From Chelativorans alearensis (GTDB lineage: Bacteria; Pseudomonadota; Alphaproteobacteria; Rhizobiales; Rhizobiaceae): 64,000 nt of DNA. The stretch spans positions 1 to 64,000 of the forward strand of contig NZ_WQNI01000006.1 in assembly GCF_010993735.1 (NCBI RefSeq), in the 5' to 3' direction. This document shows positions 49,020 to 60,312 of this stretch, one piece after another. The position numbers were made by a program, and so were the translations under genes. The notes under the pieces were generated by a model. That model was not told where the DNA came from. It worked only from the letters and a program-made list of their open reading frames with translations, and ran no database searches. Numbering within the stretch: the stretch's first letter is position 1; each line of letters opens with the position of its first letter.

Positions 49020-50204
49020 ATGGACATGCGTCTTGCCTGGCTTGCGGTCGGGACATTCACGATCAGCACGGTCGGTTTCGTTTTCGCCAGCCTGCTGCCG
49101 TCGATCGCCGTCGATACGCACACCTCCGTGCCGCAGGCGGGCTATGTCATCACGGCCTATTCGCTTGCCTACGCAATCGGCGCGCCGGTGCTTTCCGCGC
49201 TCGCCGGAACGTTCGACAGGCGGCGCCTGCTTGCGGCGGCCATGCTGGTTTTCGTTTTCGGCAATGCGGTGGCGGCGGCGAGCGCGTTCTTCGCCATGCT
49301 GCTTGCCGCGCAGATCGTCATGGGGATGGCGGCCGGCCTTTTCGTCGCGACGGCGCAGGCGACCGCCGTGTCGCTGGCCAAGCCGGAGCATCGGGCGCTC
49401 GCCATCTCCGTGGTCGTCGGGGGGACGACCTTCGCGGTGGCGCTCGGCGCGCCACTCGGCTCGCTGATCGCCGCGGTCTGGGGCTGGCGGGGGACGTTTC
49501 TTTCGGTCGCCGTCCTCGGCCTTGCCTGCACGGCCGTCTTGTGGTGGCGGCTGCCGCGCGACATGCGCGGCACGAAACTGACGCTGCGCGAACGCTTCAC
49601 GGCGATCGGCCGGCCGGGGATCCTGTCCTCGCTCCTCGTTACGCTGCTCTATCTTACCGGCGGGTTCGTCATCATCGCCTATCTGGCGCCGTTGGCGATT
49701 GAGGGCGCGGGCCTTTCCGAATACGCGCTGCCGGCGATCCTGCTCGCCTTCGGGGTGGGGGCGGTGATCGGCAACCTGGCGAGCGGCTATCTCGCCGACC
49801 GCATCGGCGCGACGCGGGTGGTGGTCATTTCGCTCCTGGCATCGCTTGCCGTGAGCCTCGCCATCGCGCTCGGGCTCAAGCTCTTGCCGCACGGGATCGC
49901 CGGTCCGCTTCTGATCGGCATCATGGTGCCGTGGGGGATTATCGGCTGGGCCTTTCCGCCCGCGCAGGCGAGCCGGCTTGCCGGCTTCGCACCCGAGGTG
50001 ACGCATCTGACGCTGTCGCTCAACGTCTCGGCGCTTTATTTCGGGATCGCGCTTGGGACCGTCGTCGGCGGCCGGGTGCTGGAGTTCGCTGCGCCGTCGG
50101 ACCTCGGACTTGCCGCAGCGGTGTTTCCGGTGCTGTGCCTGCTCGTGCTCGCCATGAGTGCCCGAGTGCCGCTGCCGGCCACCGCGCGGGATGGGGTGCG
50201 GTAG
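49020..50204 (+). CDS. MFS transporter (AraJ/sugar-efflux-like)
   Basis: A 394-aa inner-membrane transporter with about 12 segments. MDMRLAWLAVGTFTISTVGFVFASLLPSIA opens the first; DRRRLL and GPLLIGIMVPWGIIGWAFPPAQ are characteristic of the DHA1/AraJ efflux group. TAGGAGCCTGACC precedes the ATG; a longer frame from 48960 is not needed. Divergent from an ArsR repressor, which probably controls it. Substrate unknown. Confidence 0.88.
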   Translation: MDMRLAWLAVGTFTISTVGFVFASLLPSIAVDTHTSVPQAGYVITAYSLAYAIGAPVLSALAGTFDRRRLLAAAMLVFVFGNAVAAASAFFAMLLAAQIVMGMAAGLFVATAQATAVSLAKPEHRALAISVVVGGTTFAVALGAPLGSLIAAVWGWRGTFLSVAVLGLACTAVLWWRLPRDMRGTKLTLRERFTAIGRPGILSSLLVTLLYLTGGFVIIAYLAPLAIEGAGLSEYALPAILLAFGVGAVIGNLASGYLADRIGATRVVVISLLASLAVSLAIALGLKLLPHGIAGPLLIGIMVPWGIIGWAFPPAQASRLAGFAPEVTHLTLSLNVSALYFGIALGTVVGGRVLEFAAPSDLGLAAAVFPVLCLLVLAMSARVPLPATARDGVR

Positions 50205-50389
50205 GGACTTGAGAGATATATTCCCGGTTATGCGGGTGAGTTCGTCCGCATAACCGGGTATCTCGGTAGAGTTTCGGCTGTGGGTGGATAGCGGAAGTTC
50301 TTTCACCTACACTGAATTGAGAAGTTATGGATAGAAGCTGCCGTTTGATGAATGACCGCCTGTCGGACGGTGGCGACCATGTCGGGGAT

Positions 50390-50809
50390 ATGACTAAAGC
50401 TAAGCCACCATTCAAAAATCCTGACGTGGAGGCCAAGTTTGCGTCGTATCCAGAGCCGGAGCGAACGGGCCTGCTGATTCTGCGCGGCCTGATCTTTGAA
50501 ACGGCTGAGATAACGCCCGATGTCGGCGCGGTGGGGGAGACGCTTAAATGGGGCCAACCAGCCTACCTGACGCTCGAAACCAGGTCAGGCTCAACAATCC
50601 GACTTGGCCTGCCCAAGCAGGGCGGCTTCGCCATCTATACCCATTGCCAGACAACGATTCTCTCGGATTTTCGAGGCATGTTTCCAGACGACTTCGACTA
50701 TGAAGGAAATCGCGCCATCCATTTCACAGACAGTGAAGCACTACCGCTGGAAAAACTGCGGCTGCTCATCCACAGGGCATTGACCTACCATCTCAAACCA
50801 AGGGAGTGA
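50390..50809 (+). CDS. DUF1801 domain protein
   Basis: A 139-aa soluble protein. LIFETAEITPDVGAVGETLKWGQPAYLT, GSTIRLGLPKQGGFAIYTHCQT and GNRAIHFTDSEALPLEKLRLLIHRALTYH match the DUF1801/YdhG-like fold (iron-binding frataxin-like), function unknown. Start choice is uncertain: ATG at 50390 gives the family length, and 50327 or 50348 would add an unconserved leader. Base composition is lower in GC than the flanking genes. Confidence 0.8.
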   Translation: MTKAKPPFKNPDVEAKFASYPEPERTGLLILRGLIFETAEITPDVGAVGETLKWGQPAYLTLETRSGSTIRLGLPKQGGFAIYTHCQTTILSDFRGMFPDDFDYEGNRAIHFTDSEALPLEKLRLLIHRALTYHLKPRE

Positions 50810-51143
50810 GTCAGGTTCTGCCTCGGCGTTGATGACCGCTTGCCGCCAGCAGACTGGCCGTTGAACAGGGATCGGCAGGGACGAAGTGGTCATCGCCAAG
50901 CCGATCGCAGAATGACGTGTTCGGGCCGAGAGCCGAAATTCAAACTGACACCACCGATATCTCCGCACCTTCACGCCATCAGCCCCACCTGCCAGCCAAG
51001 CGACGCCGCGGCGATTTGGGCGTCCTCTCCACTGCGAAAACCGGTGTCGGCGGCGGTGAAAGCTTCAACTTGTCGTAAGACGTCAATCCAAGCTTAAAGA
51101 TTTCCGCCGCACGGTGCCGCTCGATTTCCTGGGGGTACAGCTA
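50810..51143. other. Intergenic region, possible remnant of a decayed gene
   Basis: 334 bases with no gene on the plus strand. On the minus strand 50969-51088 translates without interruption as WIDVLRQVEAFTAADTGF and on to GWQVGLMA before a stop, which reads like the tail of a real protein but has an in-frame stop just upstream and no start. It may be a degraded gene end. The GGGGG at 51131 is the ribosome site of the next gene. Confidence 0.35.
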
Positions 51144-53375
51144 ATGCGGCTTTCCGCGCTCTTTGGTTCCTTCACTACAAAAATTGTCATTCCGGTCTTT
51201 GCGATTGCCGCCGCTGTGAGCGTGGCGGTGGCGGGGATTCTCATGTGGTCGAGCGTGGAGGCCGACAATGTCGCGCTGGAGCGGCAGGAGGGGCTGGCGC
51301 GGCTGGTGGTGTCGCAGATGCAGGCGACGGTCGCCTACAACCAGGAGAGCGTCACGGTCTGGGACGATGCCTTGAATGCCGTCAGGGACGGCAGCGATCT
51401 GGAATGGATCGACTATAACCTTGGAAGCTGGATGCACACCTATTTCGGCCACGACGCGGCCTATATCCTTGATTCCACGGATGGGCTGGTGGCCGCCTTC
51501 TCCGTCGACGCGGAGACGGGGGAGGACGGCTTTGCCGCGCTTGCCGGGCAGGCCGCACCGCTGATCCGGGCGCTTCGTCAAAAGATGCGGACGGGAGACA
51601 TGGAGGGGGTGGGGGGCCGCTTCCTGAGCCCCGGTGCGACCGACCTGATGGTGGTCGAGGGCCATCCGGCCATTGTCAGCGTCAAGCCGATCATCTCCGA
51701 TACCGAAGAGATCGAGCAGACGCCGGGGGAGGAGTATCTGCATATCGCCGTCAGATATCTGGACGGGGACTTCGTGGCGGAGCTGGAGAGGGACTATCTC
51801 TTCGAGGGAATGCGCTTTTCCTGGAACGAAGACGCGGGGGAGGGCGAGGAGGCGCTGCCTTTGACGGCTGCCTCCGGGGAGGTGATCGGCTACTTCATCT
51901 GGCGGCCCTACAAGCCGGGGGCGGCGGTGCTTTCCCGGCTCGCCCCGGTGCTCCTCGGGTTTCTGGTGCTGGTGCTTATGACCATCGCCATACTTCTTCT
52001 CGTCATCAGCCAGCGGTCGAGGAAGCTGGCGGCGAGCGAGGCCAGGATGACGTTTCTCGCCCTGCACGATCCTCTCACAGGCCTGCCGAACCGGGCCTTG
52101 TTCGACCAGAGGCTGGAAGCGGCGCTGCGGGCGGTCCGGGACGTGGGCAGGAAAGTGGCGGTGCTCTATCTCGACCTCGACCGGTTCAAGCAGGTCAACG
52201 ATACGCTCGGCCATCCCGCCGGCGACATGGTGATCAAGGAGTTCGGCGAGAGGCTGAAGGCGCTGACGGGCGAGGGCGACACGGTGGCGCGCATCGGCGG
52301 CGACGAGTTCATCGTGATCAAGCCGAGGCTGCGGCAGGCGGAGGAGGTCGAGATGCTGTGCGAACGGATCGTCGCGACAGCGGAGCGGCCGTTCGAGATC
52401 GAGGGCCATCAGGTCTTTTCAGGCGTGAGCATCGGCGTGGCGTTCGCCCCGGCGCATGGCGCGGAGCGGACGGAACTCACCAGGAAGGCGGACATCGCCC
52501 TTTACCATGCCAAGAGCGCCGGGCGCAGCCGCTATGCCATCTTTGGCAACGCCATGGATGCCATGCTGCAGACGCGCCGCGACATCGAGCGCGATCTGCG
52601 GCTGGCGATGGGGCGGCTGGCGAAGGGCAAGGGAGACGAGATCAGCATCCACTACCAGCCCCGCTACGCCGCCACGGATATGCGGATCACGTGTGTGGAG
52701 GCGCTGTTGCGCTGGAACCACCCGTCCAAGGGGTGGATCTCGCCCACGGTCTTCGTGCCGGTGGCTGAGGAGACGGGGCTTATCGAGGCGCTCGGCGAAC
52801 TGGTGCTGCGGGAGGCCTGCAAGGCAGCCGTTCTGTGGCCGGACATCCCGGTCTCGGTCAACACCTCGGTGATCGAACTGCGCAACCCCGGCTTCGCGGC
52901 GAGGGTGGCCGACACGCTGAGCGACTGCGGGCTGCGCCCCGAGCGGCTGGAGATCGAGGTGACGGAAGGCGCCGTGTCGGACAATATCGGTTATTGCGAG
53001 CAGAACATCAGGGCCTTGCGGGAGATGGGCGTGCAGATCGCGCTCGACGATTTCGGAACCGGATTCTCCTCGCTCGGCCGGCTGAAGCAGCTTCAGGTCG
53101 ACCGGATCAAGATCGACCGCAGCTTCGTGCAGGGGTTCGGGCGGCTGAGCGGCGACGAGGCGATCGTGCAGGCGATGATCCATCTCGCACGCGCCCGCGG
53201 GCTTCGCACCACGGCCGAGGGCGTGGAGACGCGGGAGCAGAGCGACTATCTCAAGCAGGTCGGTTGCGACGAACTGCAGGGCTTCCTGTTCTCCTCTCCG
53301 GTCACGCTCAACCAGATCGACGCGCTTCTCGGCGTCAAGAGAAAGATGCTTACGGTGGTGGCGAGCGTCGCTTGA
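51144..53375 (+). CDS. CHASE4-GGDEF-EAL membrane protein (cyclic-di-GMP enzyme)
   Basis: A 743-aa inner-membrane protein. TM1 is about residues 13-35 (VIPVFAIAAAVSVAVAGILM), a periplasmic CHASE4-type sensor follows (VTVWDDALNAVRDGSDLEWI..), TM2 about 266-290 (LAPVLLGFLVLVLMTIAILLL), then GGDEF (HDPLTGLPNR and RIGGDEFIV near 385) and EAL (VEALLRW near 518). All EAL catalytic residues appear intact: SVNTS, EVTE, LDDFGTG, IKIDRS, AEGVET and LQGFLF. The GGDEF is intact but lacks the RxxD inhibition site (GEGD instead). Either activity, or both, is possible. The ATG follows GGGGGTACAGCTA. Confidence 0.92.
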   Translation: MRLSALFGSFTTKIVIPVFAIAAAVSVAVAGILMWSSVEADNVALERQEGLARLVVSQMQATVAYNQESVTVWDDALNAVRDGSDLEWIDYNLGSWMHTYFGHDAAYILDSTDGLVAAFSVDAETGEDGFAALAGQAAPLIRALRQKMRTGDMEGVGGRFLSPGATDLMVVEGHPAIVSVKPIISDTEEIEQTPGEEYLHIAVRYLDGDFVAELERDYLFEGMRFSWNEDAGEGEEALPLTAASGEVIGYFIWRPYKPGAAVLSRLAPVLLGFLVLVLMTIAILLLVISQRSRKLAASEARMTFLALHDPLTGLPNRALFDQRLEAALRAVRDVGRKVAVLYLDLDRFKQVNDTLGHPAGDMVIKEFGERLKALTGEGDTVARIGGDEFIVIKPRLRQAEEVEMLCERIVATAERPFEIEGHQVFSGVSIGVAFAPAHGAERTELTRKADIALYHAKSAGRSRYAIFGNAMDAMLQTRRDIERDLRLAMGRLAKGKGDEISIHYQPRYAATDMRITCVEALLRWNHPSKGWISPTVFVPVAEETGLIEALGELVLREACKAAVLWPDIPVSVNTSVIELRNPGFAARVADTLSDCGLRPERLEIEVTEGAVSDNIGYCEQNIRALREMGVQIALDDFGTGFSSLGRLKQLQVDRIKIDRSFVQGFGRLSGDEAIVQAMIHLARARGLRTTAEGVETREQSDYLKQVGCDELQGFLFSSPVTLNQIDALLGVKRKMLTVVASVA

Positions 53376-53396
53376 GGTGGAGGGCTGCGGAAATCG

Positions 53397-53681
53397 TCAA
53401 ATGTACTCGCTCGGGCGTCTGGAGGTATGCCGAATGTGCAGGATCTCGATGGCACCCGCCTTGACGCGGTAGAATATCTTATAGGGATAGTGGCCGACGA
53501 ACAGGACGCGGACATTCAGCACGTCGGTAACGGTGCCGGCTGTCGGCTGCTCCGACAGCAAGACCACCGCAGAATCCAGCCGCGCCTTCACGTTGCGGGC
53601 GCCGCTGCGTGAACGTGTTTCCAGATAATCGAGAATACGTTCGCGGTCACGAAACGCTTGTCGCGTGTAGCGAACCTTCAT
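53397..53681 (-). CDS. RelE/ParE-family toxin
   Basis: A 94-aa ParE/RelE-fold toxin. MKVRYTRQAFRDRERILDYL, ARLDSAVVLLSEQPTAGTVTD, VRVLFVGHYPYKIFYRV and AIEILHIRHTSRRP are family features, including the late Tyr/Arg/His residues. ParE toxins poison DNA gyrase and RelE cuts mRNA at the ribosome; sequence alone favours the ParE branch. It overlaps its antitoxin gene by four bases, antitoxin first. Confidence 0.87.
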   Translation of the reverse strand: MKVRYTRQAFRDRERILDYLETRSRSGARNVKARLDSAVVLLSEQPTAGTVTDVLNVRVLFVGHYPYKIFYRVKAGAIEILHIRHTSRRPSEYI

Positions 53682-53908
53682 CTATCGAAGCGTTTGGCGG
53701 CGGCTGAAATCATGGTGTCGGTGGCAAATTCGCCCCGATCGGCTTCTTTCAGCGACCTGGTCAACGCTTCGCGTTCAGTTTCGCTCACGCGGTATGTGCC
53801 GGTTCGACGTGCCTCGATCACACGAGCGTAGTCGGCCAGGTCTTGCCGATCCTCCTCCGCCCAATGCTCGGCTTGTTCGAGGATTGCTTTTAGCGTTGTC
53901 TGGTTCAT
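53678..53908 (-). CDS. Antitoxin of the RelE/ParE pair
   Basis: A 76-aa acidic protein. MNQTTLKAILEQAEHWAEED and DLADYARVIEARRTGTYRVSETEREALTRSL form a helical dimerisation/DNA-binding part, ending in a toxin-binding tail (FATDTMISAAAKRFDR). The order antitoxin-toxin with ATGA-type overlap is typical of type II systems. It probably represses its own promoter just upstream. Confidence 0.8.
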   Translation of the reverse strand: MNQTTLKAILEQAEHWAEEDRQDLADYARVIEARRTGTYRVSETEREALTRSLKEADRGEFATDTMISAAAKRFDR

Positions 53909-54146
53909 GGTTGCACCATATCACGCGTCTGAAATAGGAACCAACGCCTATTGCATCGTACTTTCCGAAAACCGATTCCGGTTTTCGGAAAGTACGATGC
54001 GCAGGTTCAATAGCTTACAGCGTCCTTGTGTAGCGTCCGAAAGGACGCACGGCGCTGTAATGTGAAAAGCGGGTAAAGCCTTCTTTTGTCGTCGTGGCGG
54101 GCGGTCTTCTCATGTATAGACGATAGATAAACCCTAACGGTCGACC
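53909..54146. other. Divergent antitoxin/dnaG intergenic region with a perfect hairpin
   Basis: The palindrome at 53953-54000 is the only strong feature. AGTAACGAT-type promoter boxes were not clear. CGTATAGACGATAG near 54114-54127 may be part of the dnaG promoter (TATAGA). Confidence 0.4.
53953..54000. repeat. Perfect 22-bp inverted repeat with a four-base loop
   Basis: GCATCGTACTTTCCGAAAACCG (first 20 bases shown up to AAAAC) pairs with its exact complement across ATTC. It shares TTCCGAAAACCG with the shorter repeat at 13974-14015 and with the ACGGAAAACCGGTTTCC core of the 47620 family, so these are likely one dispersed family. Confidence 0.9.
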
Positions 54147-56063
54147 ATGCGCTTTCCCACCAGCTTCCTGGACGAGATTCGTGACCGCGTGCCCATTTCG
54201 CAGGTGGTGGGGCAGCGCGTTACCTTCGACAAGCGCAAGACCAACGCGGCGCGCGGCGACTATTGGGCGTGCTGCCCGTTTCACGGTGAGAAGACGCCGA
54301 GCTTTCACTGTGAGGACCGGAAGGGGCGGTACCACTGCTTCGGCTGCGGGGTTACGGGGGACCATTTCCGCTTTCTGACGGAGCTTGACGGGATGAGCTT
54401 TCCGGAAGCCGTGGAGCGGGTGGCGGAGATGGCAGGCGTGCCGATGCCGGCGCGCGACCCTGAAGCCGAGCGCAAGGAGAAGGAGCGGGCGAGCCTTACG
54501 GACGTGATGGAGATGGCGACTGGCTTTTTCCAGGACAGCATGCAGGGGCCTGGCGGGGCGGAGGCGCGGGCTTATCTGCGCGGGCGGGGGATCTCGTCGG
54601 CGACGCAGCAGGCCTTCCGGCTCGGCTTTGCGCCGGATAGCCGCAATGCGCTCAAGGAATTCCTGGCCGGCAAGGGGGTGGGCAAGAACGAGATCGAGGC
54701 GTGCGGGCTGGTGCGGCACGGACCGGACATCGCCGTTTCCTACGACTGGTTCCGCGGGCGCATCATGTTTCCCATCGAGGATGTGCGCGGGCATGTGATC
54801 GCCTTCGGCGGGCGGGCGCTCTCCTCCGACGTGCCGGCCAAATACATGAACTCGCCGGATACGGAGCTCTTCCACAAAGGGCGCGTGCTCTACAACCATG
54901 CGCGGGCGCGCAAGGCGGCGCGCGGCGGGCCGGTGGTGGCGGTGGAAGGCTATATGGACGTCATCGCGCTCGCCCAGGTGGGGGTGGAAAACGCGGTGGC
55001 GCCGCTCGGCACGGCGCTGACGGAATATCAACTGGAACTCCTGTGGCGCATGACGGGGGAGCCTGTCCTGTGCTTCGACGGCGACGAGGCGGGGCTGCGC
55101 GCGGCGTGGCGGGCCGCCGATATGGCGCTGCCCATGGTGCAGGCGGGGCGCACGCTGCGCTTCGCGCTTCTGCCGCAGGGCAAGGACCCGGACGACCTGG
55201 TGCGCGAGGCGGGCCGCGAGGCGTTCGACGCGCTGGTGGCCGAGGCGCGGCCGTTGGCCGACATCCTTTGGATGCGCGAGACCTCGGGGCGGGTGTTCGA
55301 CACGCCGGAGCGGCGGGCCGAACTGGAGCAGAACTTAAGGGCGCTGTCCGGCCGTATTCGCGATGAGAGCGTGCGGCGCCACTACGCGCAGGAACTGCGC
55401 GAGCGGGTGCAGACCTTTTTCGGTGCGGGGCAGCACAGGAGGGGCGGCGACAAACGCGGCTTCGGCGGCAGGCAGCAGCAGGGCCGGCCGGGGGCGGCGG
55501 CGGGCAGGCTCGCGGTCTCGGAAAGCCTGGCGCGGTCTGGCCTGGTGCGCTCGGCGGGCGGGCACATGCCGCTGCGCGAGGCGGCCATCATGGTGGCGCT
55601 CATCAACCATCCCGCGCTCATCGACGAGCATTTCGACGCGGTGGAGATGATGGCGCTGGCGAGCGCCGAGCTCGTGCGCCTGCGCTCGGCCCTGCTCGAC
55701 GCGCTCGCCCACGGGGTGGCGCACGAGCGGGAGGCGCTGAGGGAGGCGCTGAACGCCGCCGGCGCGGGCGGAGCGCTGGAGCAGGCGGAGATGCTGGTGC
55801 GGCGGGCCAACCAGTGGCCGGCACTGCCGGAAGCGGCGCTGGAGGACGCGCGCGAGGCGTTTCTTCAAGCGTTGCACTTGCACCGCAGCGCCGGCTTTCT
55901 ACATAAGGAGCTCAAAGCGGCCGAGCTGGCGCTCGCCGACGAACCGACTGAAGAGAATTATCGGCATCTGGTGGAGATTCAGGCCGAGTTGCGCAATGTG
56001 CAAGCGACGGAAGCGCTGATCGAGGGGTTCGGACTCCTCTCCGGGCGCGCCGGGCGGTCGTGA
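54147..56063 (+). CDS. dnaG: DNA primase
   Basis: DnaG, 638 aa, makes the RNA primers for replication. The zinc-binding domain has Cys43, His46, Cys64 and Cys67 (CCPFHGEKTPSFHCEDR, CFGCG). The TOPRIM catalytic core (about 260-345) holds VVAVEGYMDVIALAQ, PLGTALTEYQ and LCFDGDEAGLRAA with acidic metal residues. The C-terminal helicase-binding part is about 450-638. It is followed after 280 bases by rpoD on the same strand, the usual macromolecular-synthesis pairing. Confidence 0.97.
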   Translation: MRFPTSFLDEIRDRVPISQVVGQRVTFDKRKTNAARGDYWACCPFHGEKTPSFHCEDRKGRYHCFGCGVTGDHFRFLTELDGMSFPEAVERVAEMAGVPMPARDPEAERKEKERASLTDVMEMATGFFQDSMQGPGGAEARAYLRGRGISSATQQAFRLGFAPDSRNALKEFLAGKGVGKNEIEACGLVRHGPDIAVSYDWFRGRIMFPIEDVRGHVIAFGGRALSSDVPAKYMNSPDTELFHKGRVLYNHARARKAARGGPVVAVEGYMDVIALAQVGVENAVAPLGTALTEYQLELLWRMTGEPVLCFDGDEAGLRAAWRAADMALPMVQAGRTLRFALLPQGKDPDDLVREAGREAFDALVAEARPLADILWMRETSGRVFDTPERRAELEQNLRALSGRIRDESVRRHYAQELRERVQTFFGAGQHRRGGDKRGFGGRQQQGRPGAAAGRLAVSESLARSGLVRSAGGHMPLREAAIMVALINHPALIDEHFDAVEMMALASAELVRLRSALLDALAHGVAHEREALREALNAAGAGGALEQAEMLVRRANQWPALPEAALEDAREAFLQALHLHRSAGFLHKELKAAELALADEPTEENYRHLVEIQAELRNVQATEALIEGFGLLSGRAGRS

Positions 56064-56343
56064 TGTCGCCCCCAAAGCGGATCGCCGGCAAAGGGCGGGT
56101 GATTCGCTTTTTTCATGCGAATCATGGCACAGCGGCTTGACCTCGGCGCCGATTGAAGGAATCAGGATCGATTCGGCCGGGCGGAAAGCGAACGAGAACG
56201 GCGCACGGCATGGACGGCCGCAAGGCCCGCTATAGATGTTAAGGTTAGCCGGGCGTTAACGCTGCTGCGGCTAGAGCCTGGTGAATGCGCGAATCATGCG
56301 GCGCGGTGACGCATGAGGCGCGAGCCGGTGGAGAAAGCAAGGC

Positions 56344-58344
<2,001 letters not shown>

Positions 58345-58459
58345 AACGAGCGGACTTTGCGTTTGACCGCTGGTGGTGCATCGATGCCTGAACGGTTCAA
58401 TAGGTAAAACGGCCCAAAGCTAAGCGCCGTTGGTATAAAAGCCATACCCAAACATTCCC

Positions 58460-58490
58460 AAAGCCGGGCCTTGTGCCCGGCTTTTTCTTT
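58460..58490 (+). terminator. Intrinsic terminator downstream of rpoD
   Basis: AAAGCCGGGC-CTTGT-GCCCGGCTTTTTCTTTT: a ten-base-pair stem and T-run, about 115 bases after the rpoD stop. It is the second best terminator in the window. Confidence 0.88.
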
Positions 58491-58639
58491 TCGCGGGTGC
58501 GAATTTTTGCCGCACTGCAGCATGGCCGCATCCGTTCGCCGCGATTTCGTCACCATCTGGGAGGATTACCGGTGCGCACTCCGCTCTGGTTTGGCGGTGC
58601 ATAGTTTATTGATTCCGTTCACGAAAAGGAGAAGTTCCT

Positions 58640-59392
58640 ATGGAACGGCGTAATTTCATCAAGGGGTTTATTGCGTTGGGCGCGTGCCCGGTCTGCGCCA
58701 AAGCCGCCAGCGCGGCAGGCAATCACTGGAGCTATTCCGGCGGGGAAGGGCCGCGGCATTGGGCCGAGTTGGACAGGAAGAATTTCGTCTGCTCGGGCGG
58801 CACGCAGCAGTCGCCGGTGGACGTTTCCGGTACCATCGAGGCGGATCTGCCGCCCATCTCCATCGGCTGGCACAAGGGCGGCGGCGTGATGGTCAACAAC
58901 GGTCACACCATCCAGATCAACATGCCCGCCGGCAGCACGCTCGGGCGTGGCGGCAGGAAGTATGACCTGCTGCAGTTCCACTTCCATGCGCCCAGCGAAC
59001 ATCATGTGGAAGGCAGAACCTTTCCCATGGAGGCGCATTTCGTGCACAAGGACCGCGACACCGGCGCCCTCGGCGTGCTTGCCGTGTTCCTGACGCCGGG
59101 CGCCGCCAACACGACCTTCGCGGGGCTTGCCGCGGCTTTCCCGGCGCAGGAAGGCGCGGAGGTGTCCGTCGACAAGATCGACCCCAACGGCCTTCTGCCG
59201 ACTTCCCTGCGCTACTGGACCTATGAAGGCTCGCTGACGACGCCGCCATGCAGCGAGAACGTCGACTGGATGGTGGCCAGGGAGCCGGTCGAGGTGACTG
59301 CTGCCGACATCGAGCGGTTCACGGCGATCTATCCGGCCAACGCCCGCCCGATCGTTTCCCAGAACCGCCGTTTCATCCTGAGCTCGCACTGA
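58640..59392 (+). CDS. Alpha-class carbonic anhydrase, Tat-exported
   Basis: A 250-aa enzyme that interconverts CO2 and bicarbonate. The N-terminus MERRNFIKGFIALGACPVC carries a twin-arginine motif (RRNFIK) and a hydrophobic segment, so export is by Tat. The zinc ligands are His114 and His116 (LLQFHFHAPSEHH) and His133 (MEAHFVH). The catalytic-site phrase YWTYEGSLTTPPCSENVDW and the Cys pair (NFVCSGG, PPCSEN) are family features; the latter likely form the disulfide of periplasmic members. AAAAGGAGAAG precedes the ATG. Confidence 0.95.
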   Translation: MERRNFIKGFIALGACPVCAKAASAAGNHWSYSGGEGPRHWAELDRKNFVCSGGTQQSPVDVSGTIEADLPPISIGWHKGGGVMVNNGHTIQINMPAGSTLGRGGRKYDLLQFHFHAPSEHHVEGRTFPMEAHFVHKDRDTGALGVLAVFLTPGAANTTFAGLAAAFPAQEGAEVSVDKIDPNGLLPTSLRYWTYEGSLTTPPCSENVDWMVAREPVEVTAADIERFTAIYPANARPIVSQNRRFILSSH

Positions 59393-59449
59393 CGCGGCGT
59401 CTGAGATGCCGCCCTCTTGGTGGCGGTGGGGGCCTTCTCATTCGGCAAG

Positions 59450-59473
59450 GAGGCCGGCTTCGTTGCCGGCCTC
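59450..59473. terminator. Hairpin between the carbonic anhydrase and small lipoprotein genes
   Basis: GAGGCCGGC-TTCGTT-GCCGGCCTC, a nine-base-pair perfect stem between convergent genes without a long T-run. It may block read-through in both directions. Confidence 0.55.
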
Positions 59474-59499
59474 CGCCAGCTTGTGAAGCGTCGGGGCGA

Positions 59500-59709
59500 T
59501 CACATGCGGGGAACGGTCGTCCACGGCGAGAAATCCTTGAAGCCCAACCTTGGGGTGTCGCACTTCTCGTCGTATTGTCCGAGCGGCTTTGTGCGCTCGC
59601 ATGCCGGATCGGTCTTGTACGCCTGGTCGCCGACCGCGATGGAGCCGATTGTCTGGGTGCAGCCCGCCAACACGACCGAGAGCACAAGAATCGTCATATA
59701 CGTCTTCAT
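59500..59709 (-). CDS. Small lipoprotein of unknown function
   Basis: A 69-aa protein starting MKTYMTILVLSVVLAGCTQT. The lipobox Leu-Ala-Gly-Cys gives acylation at Cys17. The mature part has three more cysteines less common in such short proteins (DPACERTK, EKCDTPR) and ends KDFSPWTTVPRM. GGGACAAGGC precedes the start. No family is recognised. It is convergent with the carbonic anhydrase. Confidence 0.72.
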   Translation of the reverse strand: MKTYMTILVLSVVLAGCTQTIGSIAVGDQAYKTDPACERTKPLGQYDEKCDTPRLGFKDFSPWTTVPRM

Positions 59710-59989
59710 GGCCTTGTCCCAGTAGATACCAACCGTCGATGGCTGGCTTTCCGCCGCTCCGTTGCGTGTGCCAAGCGTGGAGAAGCCATTCGATAACATC
59801 ATAACGGCGGTAGTGGTGGGCGCCTTGTCTCAGGTCAAAGGGGGGCTAGGTCAAGGGGCGGGGCGGCCGCATACTGGCACCTTGCGGGCCGGGCGTCACA
59901 GGCGCATAGTTGGCGGTGGCGATGGGGCAAAAAGGTCCGGCGCCGGCGGGCTTTTCCCGAGCGTTGCGCGGCGCCGGGGGAGGTGTGAC
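59710..59989. other. Divergent lipoprotein/GYD intergenic region
   Basis: 280 bases with no supported gene. The longest frame has no ribosome site. GGGGGAGGTGTGAC at its end is the ribosome site of the GYD gene. Confidence 0.5.
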
Positions 59990-60283
59990 GTGACCACTTA
60001 CATCATGCTTGTGAACTGGACAGAGCAGGGCGTGAAGAACGTCCGCGAGTCGCCCGCCCGGCTCGACGCCGCCAAGAAGGCGCTCTCGGAGATGGGCGGC
60101 GCTTTCAAGGCGTTCTATCTCACCATGGGCGAGTGCGACATGGTGGCGATCGCCGAGGCGCCGGACGACGCGGTGGCGGCGCGCTTCGCGCTGGAGCTCG
60201 GCATGGCGGGCAATGTGCGCACCCGCACGCTGAAGGCCTTTCCGGAGGAGGCGTATCGGGAGATCATCAAGTCGCTCGGCTGA
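59990..60283 (+). CDS. GYD domain protein
   Basis: A 97-aa protein starting (GTG) MTTYIMLVNWTEQGVKNVRESPARLDAAKKALSEMGG. AFKAFYLTMGECDMVAIAEAPDDAVAARFALELG and NVRTRTLKAFPEEAYREII are typical of the GYD family, small ferredoxin-fold proteins of unknown function, close in fold to stress-response and Dabb domains. The ribosome site GGGGGAGG is strong. Confidence 0.86.
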   Translation: MTTYIMLVNWTEQGVKNVRESPARLDAAKKALSEMGGAFKAFYLTMGECDMVAIAEAPDDAVAARFALELGMAGNVRTRTLKAFPEEAYREIIKSLG

Positions 60284-60312
60284 GCGGCGTTCTTGACAGG
60301 TAGAGCGCGCGG

